Shown here: piece after piece, positions 1-11,890 of the stretch | How positions within the stretch are numbered: position 1 is the first letter of the stretch | Layout of the letters: the number at the start of each line of letters is the position of its first letter | Assembly: GCA_006176705.1 (NCBI GenBank) | Contig: QRFJ01000047.1 | Location: 124,001-188,000 of the forward strand | Source: Cocos nucifera | Lineage: Eukaryota > Streptophyta > Magnoliopsida > Arecales > Arecaceae | Length of the DNA: 64,000 nt | Direction of reading: 5' to 3' | The notes under the pieces: model-generated | Database searches by the model: none | The model's input: only the letters and a program-made list of their open reading frames with translations | What the model was told of the DNA's origin: nothing | Position numbers and translations under genes: made by a program

Positions 1-629
1 TGGAAGTTCCCTCATTGCTTTTCTTAGACACCAAGTATCATGGCTAGGTAAGCTAATGAAATCAATTAAGTATCTACTTTCCTCTGAGATGTGATCTTTG
101 AACCACTTGCCTTAGACTCCAATTAAACTGACTAACCTTAATTAACCCGACATAATTTTAAGATTTCTTGTCCTCATAAAATCAAGTATCCTTATGGGCC
201 AATGTCTAATTGATTTTAAGAATTAGGATCTAGGTTATGCAGATGCAAGAAAGTAATTTATGGACTAAGAAAGGATGATCAAATTTTCATCTTATCTTGT
301 TTAATTGAGTTTAGTGCCCTTAAAGTATCTTATGAAGATGAGATGCAACAAAAAAATAAAATATCCAATCAAAAGTAGAAAGTTTTTACTTGTTATATTT
401 TGTGATTAGATCTCTAATCTTTTAAACAGCTTATGCTATGTCAGTATAATTTATCATTATTTTTTTTAATTTTTTAATTTTTAAAATTTATTATTATTAT
501 TTTATTATTTTATAATTTTTTTATTAATTTTTAATTATTTTATTATTATTAATTATTTTTTATTTTATTATTATTTTTTAAATTTTTTTAAGTAACTAAA
601 TCATGATCCTCGATAACGGTGTCAAAATT
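1..629 (-). mobile_element. Athila-like LTR element, internal leader (partial)
   Basis: This is the internal 5' leader of a minus-strand LTR element that continues past the left edge. The first ~360 bases match, with many substitutions, the leader of another element in this window at 35780-36140. Shared landmarks include TTAGACACCAA, the stretch around GTCTAATTGATTTTAA, and the one around CTTATCTTGTTTAATTG. Bases 440-600 are AT-rich and low complexity. No coding potential is seen. The many C-to-T and G-to-A differences suggest an old, methylation-decayed copy. Confidence 0.7.
607..625 (-). promoter_or_regulatory. Decayed tRNA-Asp primer-binding site
   Basis: Read on the minus strand this is TGACACCGTTATCGAGGAT, a decayed form of the complement of the 3' end of plant tRNA-Asp (TGGCGCCGTTGCCGGGGAT). 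The changes are mostly transitions. It lies 4-5 bases inside the LTR end at 630, the normal spacing for a primer-binding site. Confidence 0.7.
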
Positions 630-2051
630 TGATCGCTGTTATAGGCGGTCAAAAATAGAATCTAACTCACTACTATATAGATAGGATAAGTTGGGATTGT
701 ATTCTCAGGGATCATATTAATTATATTTAAATTATAAATAAAAAATAATCAATATTAATTAAAATTTGATTAAACTAAAGGCTACTTAAATTAATTAAAA
801 AAATAAATAAATAGTAAATTAATTAAAAGTTGGTGATAAGTATGAAGATGGATTTTCAGGATCTTAATTGATCTCTTATCTGATGGTCCATATTCCTTTT
901 AAAATACTATAATTTATATCTAATCAATAAAGATATAAACTATCTTAGAGAATACGGTCTATACCCTTGGATCATAGCCTATCTCTTAAAGTTATAGGCT
1001 AGTCTAAATTGAATTAGATATAATAAAAAAATTAATTTAAATATAACTTATTCCAAGAGCACAAATCGTACTCATAGATCAGGGCTCATTCCAAGGATTA
1101 TAAACTATTCTAGATTAATCTTATAAAGACACAATGACTTTATAAATAAAAATAATTTTTATTATAAATTTAAAAATATAAAAGATGAAAAATAGAAGAC
1201 ATCATCAAAATAAGATCACAATGATCTTCTGAGAATAAGATGATCAGTCGATCATTGAAAAGTTTCTCACTGAAATTTTCATCTTGAAGCTTGAGGTCTT
1301 CCTTTCAATGGGCTTAGAGCAGGGATCAAGAGCAGGAAGAAAAAATTTTGTAGAGAAGTAGGCTGAGGCTTTAGATTGTGGAGGAAGAAAGAAAGAAAAA
1401 AAAAGACTTGGGAGAAAAAAAAAGAGGAGAGAAGGAGGCTGCTATTAGGAGAAGAAAGAAAGAAGAGAGGGAGAGAGAAAATAGAGGCCGCTGGCCACGG
1501 AGGGTGTTTGTTCCCCAAGGAACCGATTGGTAAGGGATTTAAAAGGAGGAGGCATTAGAAGAAGTTGATTGAAAGTCAGACATGGAGGAATTTACATTAG
1601 AACGAGAATTGTCCACATGATTGAATATGTTCCAGTGTCACCTGAAGCCATGCGCCCATAAAGACCCACTATCCACACGTAGTGCTCGCTCACAAACCTA
1701 TTAACGAGCTACGGACCCAGTAAAGACCCGCTAGTGAACCCATAAAAGACCACCCTGTATGTTTCTCTAGCCAAGAAACTTTTATTTCTTTATAATGATG
1801 CATCCATTCTTTTTGGGTTCCTTGCATGGTATCTTCATTTTCTATAATATCGTATGCATTTTTTTTTTAATTTAATTTTAGTTTGAGTCTAATTTATTTC
1901 AAATTTTTTGCATTATGACCCATAAATCGAGATCTTTTCATCGATGGTCCTCTTTTCTACAAAAGATAAAATAAAAATATTAATTCTTAAGAATAAAAAT
2001 AAATTAATTTATAAATTAAAATTTTTATAAATATATTTAGTGTACTCATCA
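630..2051 (-). repeat. Athila-like 5' LTR
   Basis: An LTR of about 1.42 kb on the minus strand. The plus-strand ends are TGATCGCTG at the left, next to the primer site, and CTCATCA at the right, giving TG...CA termini. Body motifs are shared with the solo LTR at 15069-16796 in the opposite orientation, for example around TAGTAGTGAGTTA and the segments describing an atypical ATAACTTTAAGAGATA. Purine/pyrimidine-rich tracts at 1376-1480 make spurious short frames. The adjacent pentamer at 2052 is TAGAA; the partner duplication would be outside the window. Confidence 0.65.
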
Positions 2052-2169
2052 TAGAACCTCTTCAGCACCATTTCTATATATGTACATTTTTTGTAAGAGA
2101 CTAAGCATCCTCTTAGATCTATCATTATAGATCTTTATGAAGGAAATGATGTAGAGTTTCAGGGATGGA

Positions 2170-4630
2170 TTTCGAGACTTTTTCAGATATTAGACAGTAG
2201 AAGCTATAAATTAATCATATTAATTTATTTAAAATATATAAAAAAATTATATCTAGGATTCTATCATATGATTTAAGCATACTATTAAATCTAAAAATAA
2301 AAATAATCAAAAAATGATGTTGATCATATCAACATCCAGGCAATTCTAGATCTGATTTAAATACATAAGAAAGATCGTATCAACATTATCTTTGCAAGAT
2401 GAGTTTTCTAACTCATTGATCTGAGGCTAAGGTCGTCACTCCGAGCCACACAGACGTCCGACCTCTATAGGATGTCCACACAAGACCTCGATCATCGATC
2501 TAAAGTATGATGGCTGAAAATCGGCATAACATGCTAGTACTATACTGATCATTCTTCGATGATTAATCTGGAATCTTCTTCTTCAAATTTTGGACTTTTT
2601 AATTTTTAGAAGGAAGGAAAGAGATTTGTGAAGAAGAGACACCTCTTAAAAATCATAAAAAAAAGAGGAAGGGATCAAGAAAAAATCCTAGAGAAGAATT
2701 CTTTCTGCTCCCTTCTTTTTCTCTCACCAAGATATAATAATTTGTGTCTCAATGAAGCACCATGCCCAGATCTTTTTTGCATCCAAGCTTTTCACATCCC
2801 AAACCTCTCTCTTAGGTCTAAAACTTATAGAAAACTCATGCCCTAACTCCTTTTAAATAGAGAGTTATGATAGAGTCCTTGTCTAGGTCAAATACTTAGA
2901 AAGATAGGTCCAATTTGAGCAAGGATTGGGGCAACCAACTCTTGGGCATCCCCTCATTTTTTTTTGTGGCCTCTAGAAAATATATGCAAATAAGTCTTCT
3001 ATTTCTCACAAAAAAATTAGAGGGAAATTAAGTGGTTTGGTGCCTTAAAGAAATAAAGAAAGATGATGTGTCAAACTCTATCTAATAGAGACCTAGGTCA
3101 AAATAACTTGTATATTTTGATCTATTCCACAACTAATTTTCTTCTAAAATGATGAAAGACATAAAAAGAGCATGGATACTCTCTAGAAATAAAATTTTTC
3201 ATAAAAATTCTAAGAAAATTGGTGTGGGAGGGGGGGGCATAGAAAGTAAGGTAGCGTAAGAAGAAGAAATCCTAGTCACACTACGACTTCTAGTTTTGAC
3301 TTGGTCCAACTTATTATTTAAACTCAATTAAATCAAAACTAATGCAACTCAATTAGAAATGATCTTAGTCCAACTAAAAGCCTAATTAAATTAGATTAAA
3401 TTAAATTTAAATCTGATTTAATTTTTAATCAAATTAGAAATTAAGTGCATACAAGTCCTAATTGAATAGGGACTTGTTCTTCCTTACAAATAACTTATCC
3501 AATAAATCAATTAGACTTGATCTAATCAAGTCCAAACTAAATTTAATTAAATTATATTTAGTTAGACTTAGTTTTAATTCTCTGGCTTAATTAAATTAAG
3601 TTAATTAGTAATTTAATTGCTAATCGATCATCCTGTAATACTTGCACTAGCTCAAACATCAATCGTATTGATTGTTTAACCTAAGAATAATTCTAAATCA
3701 TTGATCAACCATCCGATCAGATCAAGATCTTTTATATATATGACCCCATAAGTTCGAACCTAAGTTGGTATCATAGAAATAAATTTTTATACTAATTAAA
3801 GTAACCATTTAGTAATGATTCCTGATGGCTAGATAGGTCGAATGTATAAAGCAACATTCTTAAAATTCATGTGGATATAGTTTTCGTATAATTCATCTCC
3901 TTCACCTTAATGCTCATAGAACAACTTAGAGTTTAACTGCTAACTCTAATTAGGTCATCCACATTATATTTTAAAATACTAAATTCATCTTATGGATTAT
4001 CCTGATCAATATTTTGCTAAATTGAAATACAGTGATGCATTTTCTCCAAACTCTTAGAGTAGTGAATTTCATCTTGATCATACACCGATTTTACAAGCAC
4101 TTGACTATGCTTAAAAATCTTCCATCATTGAATTAAAAATTTAGATAGTCTAGTATCAAAGCACAGTGAGTTGCTTGCAAGCCATCATGGTAATCTCAGG
4201 TCTAAGAGATACTTATATCTATATCCCATCAGAGCAATTCTTGATAGCAGAATACAATGAAGTTAGTTATGTTCAGTGATGACATATCCTCATATCTCAT
4301 CGGTATACCATATCGGTGTCTTCACACTCCTTGGTTAAGAGGACAACCAACCTATATGGCATGCAATGAGCTATACTCAATAAAGTTGTCATCCTAATTA
4401 ACAATGTATCATTTGATCATGAACAGTTTTAAGGACTAATCAATAAATTCTCTCTTTATAGAAACTAAATAGTCCTAAGAATTTCATCACAACAAAAAGA
4501 GTTCATTAGAAAATACAATCTTTATAATGAAAATGCTAAAATAATATTTTATTCAATAAATCATTTATAAGTACAAACTAGCACAACCATCAACAATCTA
4601 ATGATTGGCTTTGGGATATAATTTTCAATA
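2170..4630 (-). repeat. Angela copia 3' LTR
   Basis: A long LTR of about 2.4 kb. Its minus-strand start is at 4630 (TATTGAAAATTATATCCC, with the first TG decayed to TA). This matches the usual start of this LTR group, in which a short start is followed by CCAAAGCCAATCATTAGAT. The left third aligns loosely with the LTR remnant at 9019-9385; shared pieces lie around CCTCTATAG and ATCTTCTTCTTCAA. The region is AT-rich and holds no genuine gene. The open frame at 2628-2846 shows no family resemblance. Confidence 0.6.
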
Positions 4631-5480
4631 CTTTATTCTTAGAATATAGGATGCTTCTTCTAGATCTTTCATAAATTTTTTTTCGACAACAAGACCTTAA
4701 CCGAGGCCATCATAAAAATATTATTTTTAATTAGGAGGATTCCATCTATGTACAATACGAGAAATGTCATAGCATTTCCATTGATCTTCTTAAAGACATA
4801 TGGTTCCTCCTCATTCTTGATGAAATTAAATGATTTGATCGCATAATTAAAATGAGTGTTCTAACTCTGAGATACTTGCTTGAGTTTATAATTGGATCTT
4901 TACAATTTATAGATCTTGTGATCTCTATTATTGGAAGTGAAATCTAGAGGATACTTCATATAAATATTTTTTTTTTTAGATATTCATTTAGAAAAGCAGT
5001 TTTCACATCCATCTATCAAATTTTATAATAATGAGATGCTGCAATTGCAAGCAATGTTTGAATGGATTTCAGCATAGCTACTGACTAAAAGGTGTCCTGA
5101 TAGTCAATGCCTTCGCATTGACTATAATATTTAACCTCAAACCTTGCCTTAAAGATCTCTATCTTTTTATTCAAACATATCTTTTTCTTAAAGATTCACT
5201 TATCCCCAATAGGTACTGTATCTTTCAGTGGATCTATTAAGATCCAGACTTGGTTGGTATGCAACAAGTCAATTTCTGACTTCATCACTTTCAACTATTT
5301 TTTGAAATCGATGTCTGACATTGCCTTATGATAGTTTTCAGGATCATCTCCATATTCTCTTTCTCCTATGAGGAACATTTCTTCTATATCCTCTAAAAGC
5401 ATATCTATGTATCTTTCAGGAGGACTGAAGATCTTACTAGACCTATTAGGTGGAGGAGGTACTCCATGTATTGGCTTATC
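4631..5480 (-). pseudogene. copia reverse transcriptase, truncated
   Basis: The minus strand encodes recognisable RT in broken frames. Near 5330-5220 comes the segment before the palm motif, then the equivalents of KARLVAKG, DTFSPVA, MDVKTAFLNG (about 4990-4960) and YGLKQAS (about 4900). The last part reads MKDLEEASYILRIKY and ends in a stop at about 4631. In intact Angela elements RT continues and is followed by RNase H. Here both are absent and RT touches the LTR directly, which indicates an internal deletion or a recombined copy. It is not functional. Confidence 0.75.
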
Positions 5481-5499
5481 TAAAATAGATTCTTTAGAT

Positions 5500-6460
5500 T
5501 CTATGACTCGTTGTTACTCTTTAGAGACTTTCTCTTCGAGCTCAATTTACCTTCCACTACTCTCATCTTGAATAAACTATTTTTTTCAAGAAGATAATGT
5601 GTCAGCTTATAATCACATTATGATCCTCTAAGAGGTAAAAGTAGTATCCCAAAGATTTTTTTGAATATCCTATAAAACAAGCTCTCATAGATCTAGCCTC
5701 TAACTTATTTGTTTGTTGTCGTTTGATATGGGCCCGATATCTCCAAATCTTGAGATGACCAAGATTCGAATTATTACCATGCTACATCTCATATGGTGTG
5801 GTAGGAATGGATTTAGAGAAAATCCTATTCACTATATAATTAGCGGTAAGCAAAGCATATCCCCAAAGAAATAATAGAAGGTCAGTGAAGCTCATTATGG
5901 ATTGAATCATATCAAATGAGGTTCAATTTTTTCATTCTAAAATCCTGTTAAGTTGAGGTATTGCAGGTGGAATCTATTATAAGGCTATACCATTAACCAA
6001 AATTTTTTTTATGTAGATATTCTCCTCGATCTGATCAAAGTACCTTTAGAATTTTTTTAATTTACTTCTCAACTTCATGTCTGTATACTTTGAACTTTTT
6101 AAAGACTTCATATTTGTATCTTATAAGGTATACATATCCATACCGAAAGCAATTATTGATAAAAGTAATGAAGTAGAGATATCCTTCTCTAACTGCAACA
6201 TCAAATGGGTCATACACCTCAATGTGTACTAGAGCAAGTATCTCTGTTATTTTTTTTCTATATCCTATAAAGGGTAGCTTAGTCATCTTTTCTTGAAGAG
6301 AAGATTCACAGACTGGATATGACTTAGTAGTCATTGAGCCTAAAAGCCTTTGTTTCTCCGATATGTTAATCCTTTTTCTTCCTATATGATCGAGCATAAG
6401 GTGCCACATATATTTAACATTAATTTTATCTTTAGATCTCTTAGATCCTATGGCATTCAC
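5500..6460 (-). pseudogene. copia GAG-pre-integrase and integrase, decayed
   Basis: The longest open piece (6460-6062) contains the GAG-pre-integrase HHCC region, with MWHLMLDHIGRKRIN in place of the usual LWHxRLGH form and then the CESSLQEKMTKLPF segment. The integrase core start (VHIEVYDPF, YFITFINNCFRYGYVYL) follows. Downstream, 6000-5700, remnants equivalent to the QQNGVSERRNRTL and LKIWG regions can be read in changing frames. The first catalytic Asp of the family (HTDVCGP) reads HIEVYDP here, so the enzyme is dead even apart from the stops. Confidence 0.8.
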
Positions 6461-6589
6461 TATTTATTCGGATGCATTCATAAATATATCAACATGTAAA
6501 TGATAGAGACTATTAATCATAAAGCCATGCCCGAACATTTTATTTTCAAAATTAATGGTTCGATAGTCTTCATAAAAACTAATTACCTG

Positions 6590-7560
6590 GTTGTCCTATA
6601 CTACACATGAAACAAAAATTAAATTTCTGCTAGCAGTAGGTACATAGTAACAATTCCTAAGAATTAAACTAAATCCAGATGATAATCGTAAAGGATAGGT
6701 GCCCACGATTACAGTAGCAACTTTTGCTCTATTTTCTTTTCGAAGGGTCATCTTACATTCCCTAAGCCTTCTACTTTTCTCAAGACACTCCATAGAAGTG
6801 CATTAATATGCTCTAGAACCAGAGTTTATCATCCAACTAGAAGTTGAATAATCATAAGGTTAGTTTCAATCTTGAGTAGATTTGATATACCCTCTGAAGA
6901 TGTGTCTCTTTTGTTTTTCTTTAGACCCCTTGAACTCTTTAAAGTCTCATCAATAGTCACCAACATGTTCAATAATTCAGCTAAAATGCAATTTATCTTA
7001 TTCATATGATAGTTTAATATAAACTGGCCATACGAACCTATAAGAGATTACTGAATCAAATCCACTTATAATTTTTTATACATGATCATGCCGAGCTTCT
7101 CAAGCTCTTCTAAGTCCTTGATCATTATCAAATAATGATTATGGATAGATTGCCCTTCTCACATCTTAGCAATGAAGAGTCTCTTGGATACTTCATAGCA
7201 TGCAGATTGGCTCTCCTCACCATATAACTCTTGTAGGTGAGTCAAAATAACCCTGGCAATTTTCATGTTCTCATGCTGGTACTATAATTCATTAGACATC
7301 GACGTCAATATGTAGCACCTGACCTTATTATCATTATCTGTTCATCTTTCAAGTGCTTCTTGTTGGTCTGTAGTTGGATGGTTTGGTAACATTGGGGCTT
7401 CCAGGTCAATGATATAGCTAAGCTTCTCAGAACTCAAAATAATTTTCAAGTTCCTGAGCCAGTCCTTATAACTGGATCTAGTTAGTCGATTGATTTCTAG
7501 TATAGTAGTAAAAAGGATTGGAGGCAGATATTTTCTATAGAGAGAAGAAGATTCTAGTTA
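6590..7560 (-). pseudogene. copia gag and protease region, decayed
   Basis: The minus strand frame 6793-6596 matches the post-protease segment of Angela elements (MECLEKSRRLRECKMTLR, VGTYPLRLSSG, NCYYVPTASRNLIFVSC). Further right, 6830-7560, holds gag remnants in several frames, including remains around 7250-7000 that read as degenerate gag helices. No intact protease active site could be read. The piece is a relic of the Gag-Pol polyprotein. Confidence 0.6.
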
Positions 7561-9005
7561 GATTTTTGTAATTAACTTATTTTAGTTTATTTTAAAAATT
7601 TTATTTTAAAAACAAACTTACTTTCACTATTTTTTTGAATCTCCTACACTCCTCGAATGGAAAAATAAAAATCCCTTCACAATTATGATTTTAAATGGAT
7701 ATTACTATCCTGTTGATTAGCACACCACCTCATCTGACAGTTATTAGGATGTGTCAATTGATGAGTGGACAATTCTTGTCCAATACTTTTGTAAGTATGA
7801 TGCAGCGATCTTCGATCTCTAAATCCTAAAGTCTCACTTGATAGTTATTAGCCTTATTTCTTATTAAGTCAGACCCATAATTCTTACATAAATGAAGCCA
7901 TCATTGGAATCTTCGTCTGATAGTTATTGGACGCAACTCCATCTCCATCCCATAGCATCTCATGCTAATAAAGTAGTTGCATCTTTTCTGATGCAACTGA
8001 ACTACTATATCCAGTCGGAAACAATCAACACCAGAAAGGATCTTCATATCTACAATGATGGAAGACTGCTAGACTTAATATTTATGAGAAAATTTAATTT
8101 AGATCTCTTTAATCTTAATTGTTAATTTGTATTTGATGTAAATCCATAATTACATTGGATCTACTTATGAGATCATGACTTGGTTTGATCAAGTCTGGAC
8201 TCATGGTGCAATGCAAATATGGTGAACTCAACCCTAAGCATCCAAATAAAATTTTGGTCAATCAAATTGGTCAAGTAAGTGTAGATTTGGTGGGAGGCTC
8301 CCCGTGCATGAGAACGGTCCTAATCAAATAATCACTGATCTAAATACTTTTCTTAGACACCAATAGGTCAACCTATTTCAATTAGGTTTGGCTTTTGGCT
8401 CCTCACTATAGATTGCCTAATTGTAACTATTTTAATGTGTGTTTATGATACACCCTACATCAAGGACTGTAGTGATTCATTACGATCAATATATGTATCC
8501 ATGAAACACAATGCGATTATCTCATAATCTAAAATAAAATCATATTTTATTTTAATTAAATTATTTTCTTATTTACAAGGTGATTTAAATTTGGGGTTTC
8601 ATTTTTTCTCATCCTAGGACAACCATTCAGCATAACATCCATTATACCAGGGCAATCTTATGTCAGGATGATCCCAAATTAACCCTTAAATCTTATGGCA
8701 TTCATAATGGATCTAATCTACAGCTATTACATCAAGTACTAAAAGGATCTAACTATGATCATCATCATATACATCTCATGCATAAAAAAAAAAAAAAAAT
8801 AGATCTAAAAATTTTTGATTAACGTATCATCAAATGATATTTAATCATCATTCTAGGATAATCTTTACAACATAATAGATTCATCGTTATGCCAAGACAA
8901 CCTTATATTAGAATAATGTTGAATTTAATCATCAATTTTTAGAATTAAAAAGAATAAAAACTTTTGATTTTAGATCTATATTCCTAATCTCATGCATAAG
9001 AACCT
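7561..9005 (-). other. Angela copia 5' leader
   Basis: The untranslated leader between gag and primer site is about 1.4 kb and AT-rich. The short plus-strand frame at 7892-8125 is not recognised and lacks codon character. A GC-richer island at 8265-8370 (AAGTAAGTGTAGATTTGG, then GTGGGAGGCTCCCC, then TTTTCTTAGACACCAA) resembles the leader of the Athila-like and non-autonomous elements at 1-60 and 35755-35825. A poly(A) run lies at 8787-8801. Confidence 0.5.
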
Positions 9006-9018
9006 GGCTCTGATACCA
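9006..9018 (-). promoter_or_regulatory. tRNA-iMet primer-binding site of the Angela copia
   Basis: On the minus strand this reads TGGTATCAGAGCC, complementary to the 3' end of plant initiator tRNA-Met, the standard primer for Ty1/copia elements. It marks the inner end of the 5' LTR at about 9019 and fixes the orientation of the element. Confidence 0.9.
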
Positions 9019-9385
9019 CCATTAGCAAACCATATTTTCATGCATGGAAAATTTTTATATGCAACAAAAAATATATCGGATTAAAATACTTTTAATCTAA
9101 GCATGCATCAATTGATCTAATCTATTAAACACATAACAAGATCATTCACATGAAAGATCTAGAATATAAAAAATAAAATCAAAAACTACAAGTATGAATA
9201 TCCGATCTTCACCTTTGTATGGGTAGTTCTTCACTGCAATTTGATGATCGTAGATTTTATAGCAGATTTCTTGAAGAGCGACATATACATCTGGCCTCTA
9301 TAGATATTCACTCAGGATTGATCCAGGATGCTTTTCGATCTTGATCCTTCTTCTTCAAGATGGATCGCATGCACTCGATCAACCT
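9019..9385 (-). repeat. Angela copia 5' LTR, truncated
   Basis: Only the primer-proximal ~365 bases of the 5' LTR remain. The sequence aligns loosely with the left part of the LTR at 2170-4630. At about 9370-9390 it passes into gypsy coding sequence. The rest, including the promoter part (U3), is missing. Confidence 0.5.
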
Positions 9386-9389
9386 TCTG

Positions 9390-10620
9390 GATCGACTCTT
9401 GATCAGCATGACCGACTACTTGATAAACGGGATCCTCCTTGATGATGTTTTGGAAGCATGTTTGCTAAGGTGCATGACACCTCGGTATGCTCTGCTGGAG
9501 GGAAAGCTATACAAGAAATTATTCTCTCTACCTCTGCTGAAATGCCTTCACCCCTTCAAAGCTGACTATGCACTCCGAGAGGCTCATGAGGGCATTTGCA
9601 GGAATCACTTGGGGGAAAGAATGCTAGCCTATAAAGTTTTTCAACAAGGATACTACTGGTCTACGATATAGCAAGATACAATGGACCTAGCTTGGAAGTG
9701 CAACTAGCGTCAAAGGTACGCCAACATCCAGATGCAACCCATGAACTAGTTGACCCTGATTACATCATCCTAGCCTTTTGCTCAGTGGGGGGGTTGATAT
9801 CCTTGACCTATTCTCATAGAAGACTGGCTAATGAAAATTTCTTATCATGGCATTCCACTACTTCACCAAATGGATGGAGGCAAAGCTGCTAGCCTAGATC
9901 ACCAAGAATAAGGTCAAAGACTTCTGATGGAAATCGATGATTTGCCACTTTGGTTTGCCATGGGCGATTGTCACGGACAACAAGCAAAATTTGATAATTA
10001 AAAATTCAGAGAATTCTGCAAAGAGCTTCACATAGATCATTGACTAACTTTAGTAGGACACTCGCAATCAAAGAAAAAAGTCAAATTGATGAACAGGATC
10101 ATCCTGTAGGGTCTGAAGGTGAGGTTCGGCCAAGCCAAAGGACTTTGAATGGAGGAATTATGTAGCATCCTATGGGCTTATTGGACAATGCCCCAAGTCC
10201 CCATCGGGGAGACCCCATTCAATTTGACATTCGGGATCAAGGTGGTGATCCCCATGGAGACTAGTCTCCCATCCACCAAAGTGGTGCACTATGATGAGTA
10301 GAGTAATTTGAACTTGGATTTGGTCAAAGAGACTTGAGAACGAGCTTGGTTGAAAATGGTAGTGTATCAGTAATGAGTGGCCTATTATTATAACACTCGA
10401 GTTAGGCCTAAAGTCTTTTGACAAGGGGACCTCATTCTAAGGCGAGCCAAAGTCTTCAAGCCACTGGAGTAGGAAAAACTATCCCCAAACTGGGAGGGGC
10501 CTTATTGGGTCAAAGAAGTGCTCAGACTAGGGGCATACAAACTCAAGAATTTTGATGGCTCTCAAATCCCCTACACATGAAATGTCAAAAATCTCCAAAT
10601 GTACCATCGATGAGTTTTGT
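9390..10620 (+). pseudogene. gypsy integrase, decayed
   Basis: The open part at 9360-9671 contains the integrase zinc domain (ARYVLL-like MTPRYALLEGKLYKKLFS, then YALREAHEGICRNHLG and QGYYW). The core follows in broken frames: DILGPF is lost, while FTKWMEAK, CRFGLPWAIVT and the ILWAYW region can be seen. The C-terminal part near 10440-10560 (FKPLE, LSPNWEGPYWVKEVLRLGAYKL) is well preserved. Several in-frame stops and a G-run frameshift near 9785 make it inactive. Confidence 0.8.
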
Positions 10621-10809
10621 CTCCAACAACTATGCAATGTCAAAATATTTTGTTCACATATAATTCTTTGCATAATAATTATGGGAAGGCCACATACAGT
10701 GGCAAATCGAGCCAACAAGGCTCTCCAACATGTTCAGTAGAAAATCGACTAAAGTAGTGATATTTGACTGAACCATCAAACATGAAGGTTCGATGACCTT
10801 TGACCCTGA

Positions 10810-11035
10810 TGCTTGATGGTTGGTTGACACCCGACCATAATAATGACGATAGCGGTCGGCTAATACCTAGCCACAATGATCATGGCAGCAGTTGGTTGAT
10901 ACCCAACCATAATGATAACAATGGTGATTGACTGATACTCGACCATGATGATGATGATGATAATAGCGGTCAGCTGTGACCCAACCATAGTGAAAGACAA
11001 TGATTGGTTGACATCTAGCCACAATATTCGAGCGA
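10810..11035 (+). repeat. Imperfect tandem repeat, GGTTGA-CCGACCATAATGA type
   Basis: Four to five degenerate copies of a unit of about 45-50 bases occur downstream of the integrase. Each has the form GGTTGAYACCYRACCAYAATGA followed by an A/T/G-rich stretch and GCGGTCGG or similar. Equivalent but sequence-divergent repeats flank the antisense gene of the Tat element at 56030-56200 and 59390-60110. No coding content. Confidence 0.65.
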
Positions 11036-11327
11036 TGAATGAAGGATGATGGGTCTGACCCTAACACTCAAGCGCCAACACCCGCTTGAACCCTAGTTTT
11101 GACAATCAGAAGGGCTATTGGCGAAAGGCCGATCGAACAACTCAGAAACCATTCAACTCAAACAAGAAATCTTCAAGCTACTCATGAATAATGAAAGATA
11201 AGATTTTCATTAATTAAATAAAATTATTTTCTTTTATAGACTTAATAAGACTTTGATAAAAAAGAGAAAGATGAAAGTAAAATATAGAAACATAACCATC
11301 GGACCTTGGACGTGTTCGTGGGAAACC

Positions 11328-11890
11328 TCATTTAGGATCGCCTGCTCTGGCAGACATCTGAGGAACAAAGGAATTGATGCTGGTAGAATCGAGCCACTGG
11401 ATTAGAGTCCTGTACTCATCAAAGCCGAGGTCATAGGCAAGCCAAGAAGCTTCCATGGCCTCCATCAAGATTTTGGCCCTATCGGTGGTAACGTGCCCCT
11501 TTATTAGCCTCACCTTCTCCTAAAGCTCCTCCACTATCTATCTTTCAACCTTGAGCATCTCCTCGTAAGTGTTAGTAAGCTAGACCATCATCGCTATGTA
11601 TGTTGTGACCCTGTCATAGAAGTGCCTCTACAGCTCCTGGGTTGCCAACTTCTCCATCCTAGCTAGGTGCTCGAGGAAAGCTTGACTCTCAGCAATAGTG
11701 GAGACCTCAGCTTCGAGATAGGTCACCTTCTTGATGGCCACCTTTACTTCCTCAATGGCTCTCTTTACCTCCTCGGCTACCTCCTCCTCGATGGCCCTTA
11801 TTCAAGAATTAGCCTCTCGAACCTTCTCCTCCATAGTGGCCCTGAAGCGATCATAATTGATCGTGCACTTGCATAACAAACAAGGGGTTG
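11328..11890 (-). pseudogene. Antisense accessory gene of Tat gypsy, coiled-coil part
   Basis: On the strand opposite to the integrase, frames from about 11890 to 11328 encode a Glu/Lys/Ala-rich heptad region. It includes AEEVKRAIEEVKVAIKKV, TYLEAEVSTIAESQAFLEHL, and then ILMEAMEASWLAYDLGFDEY. The last segment parallels the post-coiled-coil segment of the antisense protein at 58319-59182 (YWIGFGDGRDAVQ). The Transposase_28-type N-terminal half is not present, having presumably lain right of 12440. Stops interrupt the frame. I infer homology from position, orientation and protein character. Confidence 0.55.

Larger units (their letters stand above)
2170..9385 (-). mobile_element. Angela-type Ty1/copia retrotransposon, decayed
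   Basis: A minus-strand copia element, read right to left: LTR remnant (9019-9385), initiator-Met primer site (9006-9018), long leader, gag, protease, integrase, RT, then the 3' LTR (2170-4630). The polyprotein fragments resemble the Angela lineage, for example the integrase stretch after GYVYLIRYKYE. All frames carry multiple stops and frameshifts. RNase H is missing, and the right LTR is cut short by gypsy sequence at about 9385. The left boundary near 2170 is estimated from alignment with the right LTR and may be off by tens of bases. Confidence 0.75.

Noticed and set aside
7892..8125. 77-codon plus-strand frame in the copia leader
   Set aside because: No family resemblance; it lies antisense in an untranslated leader of a decayed element.
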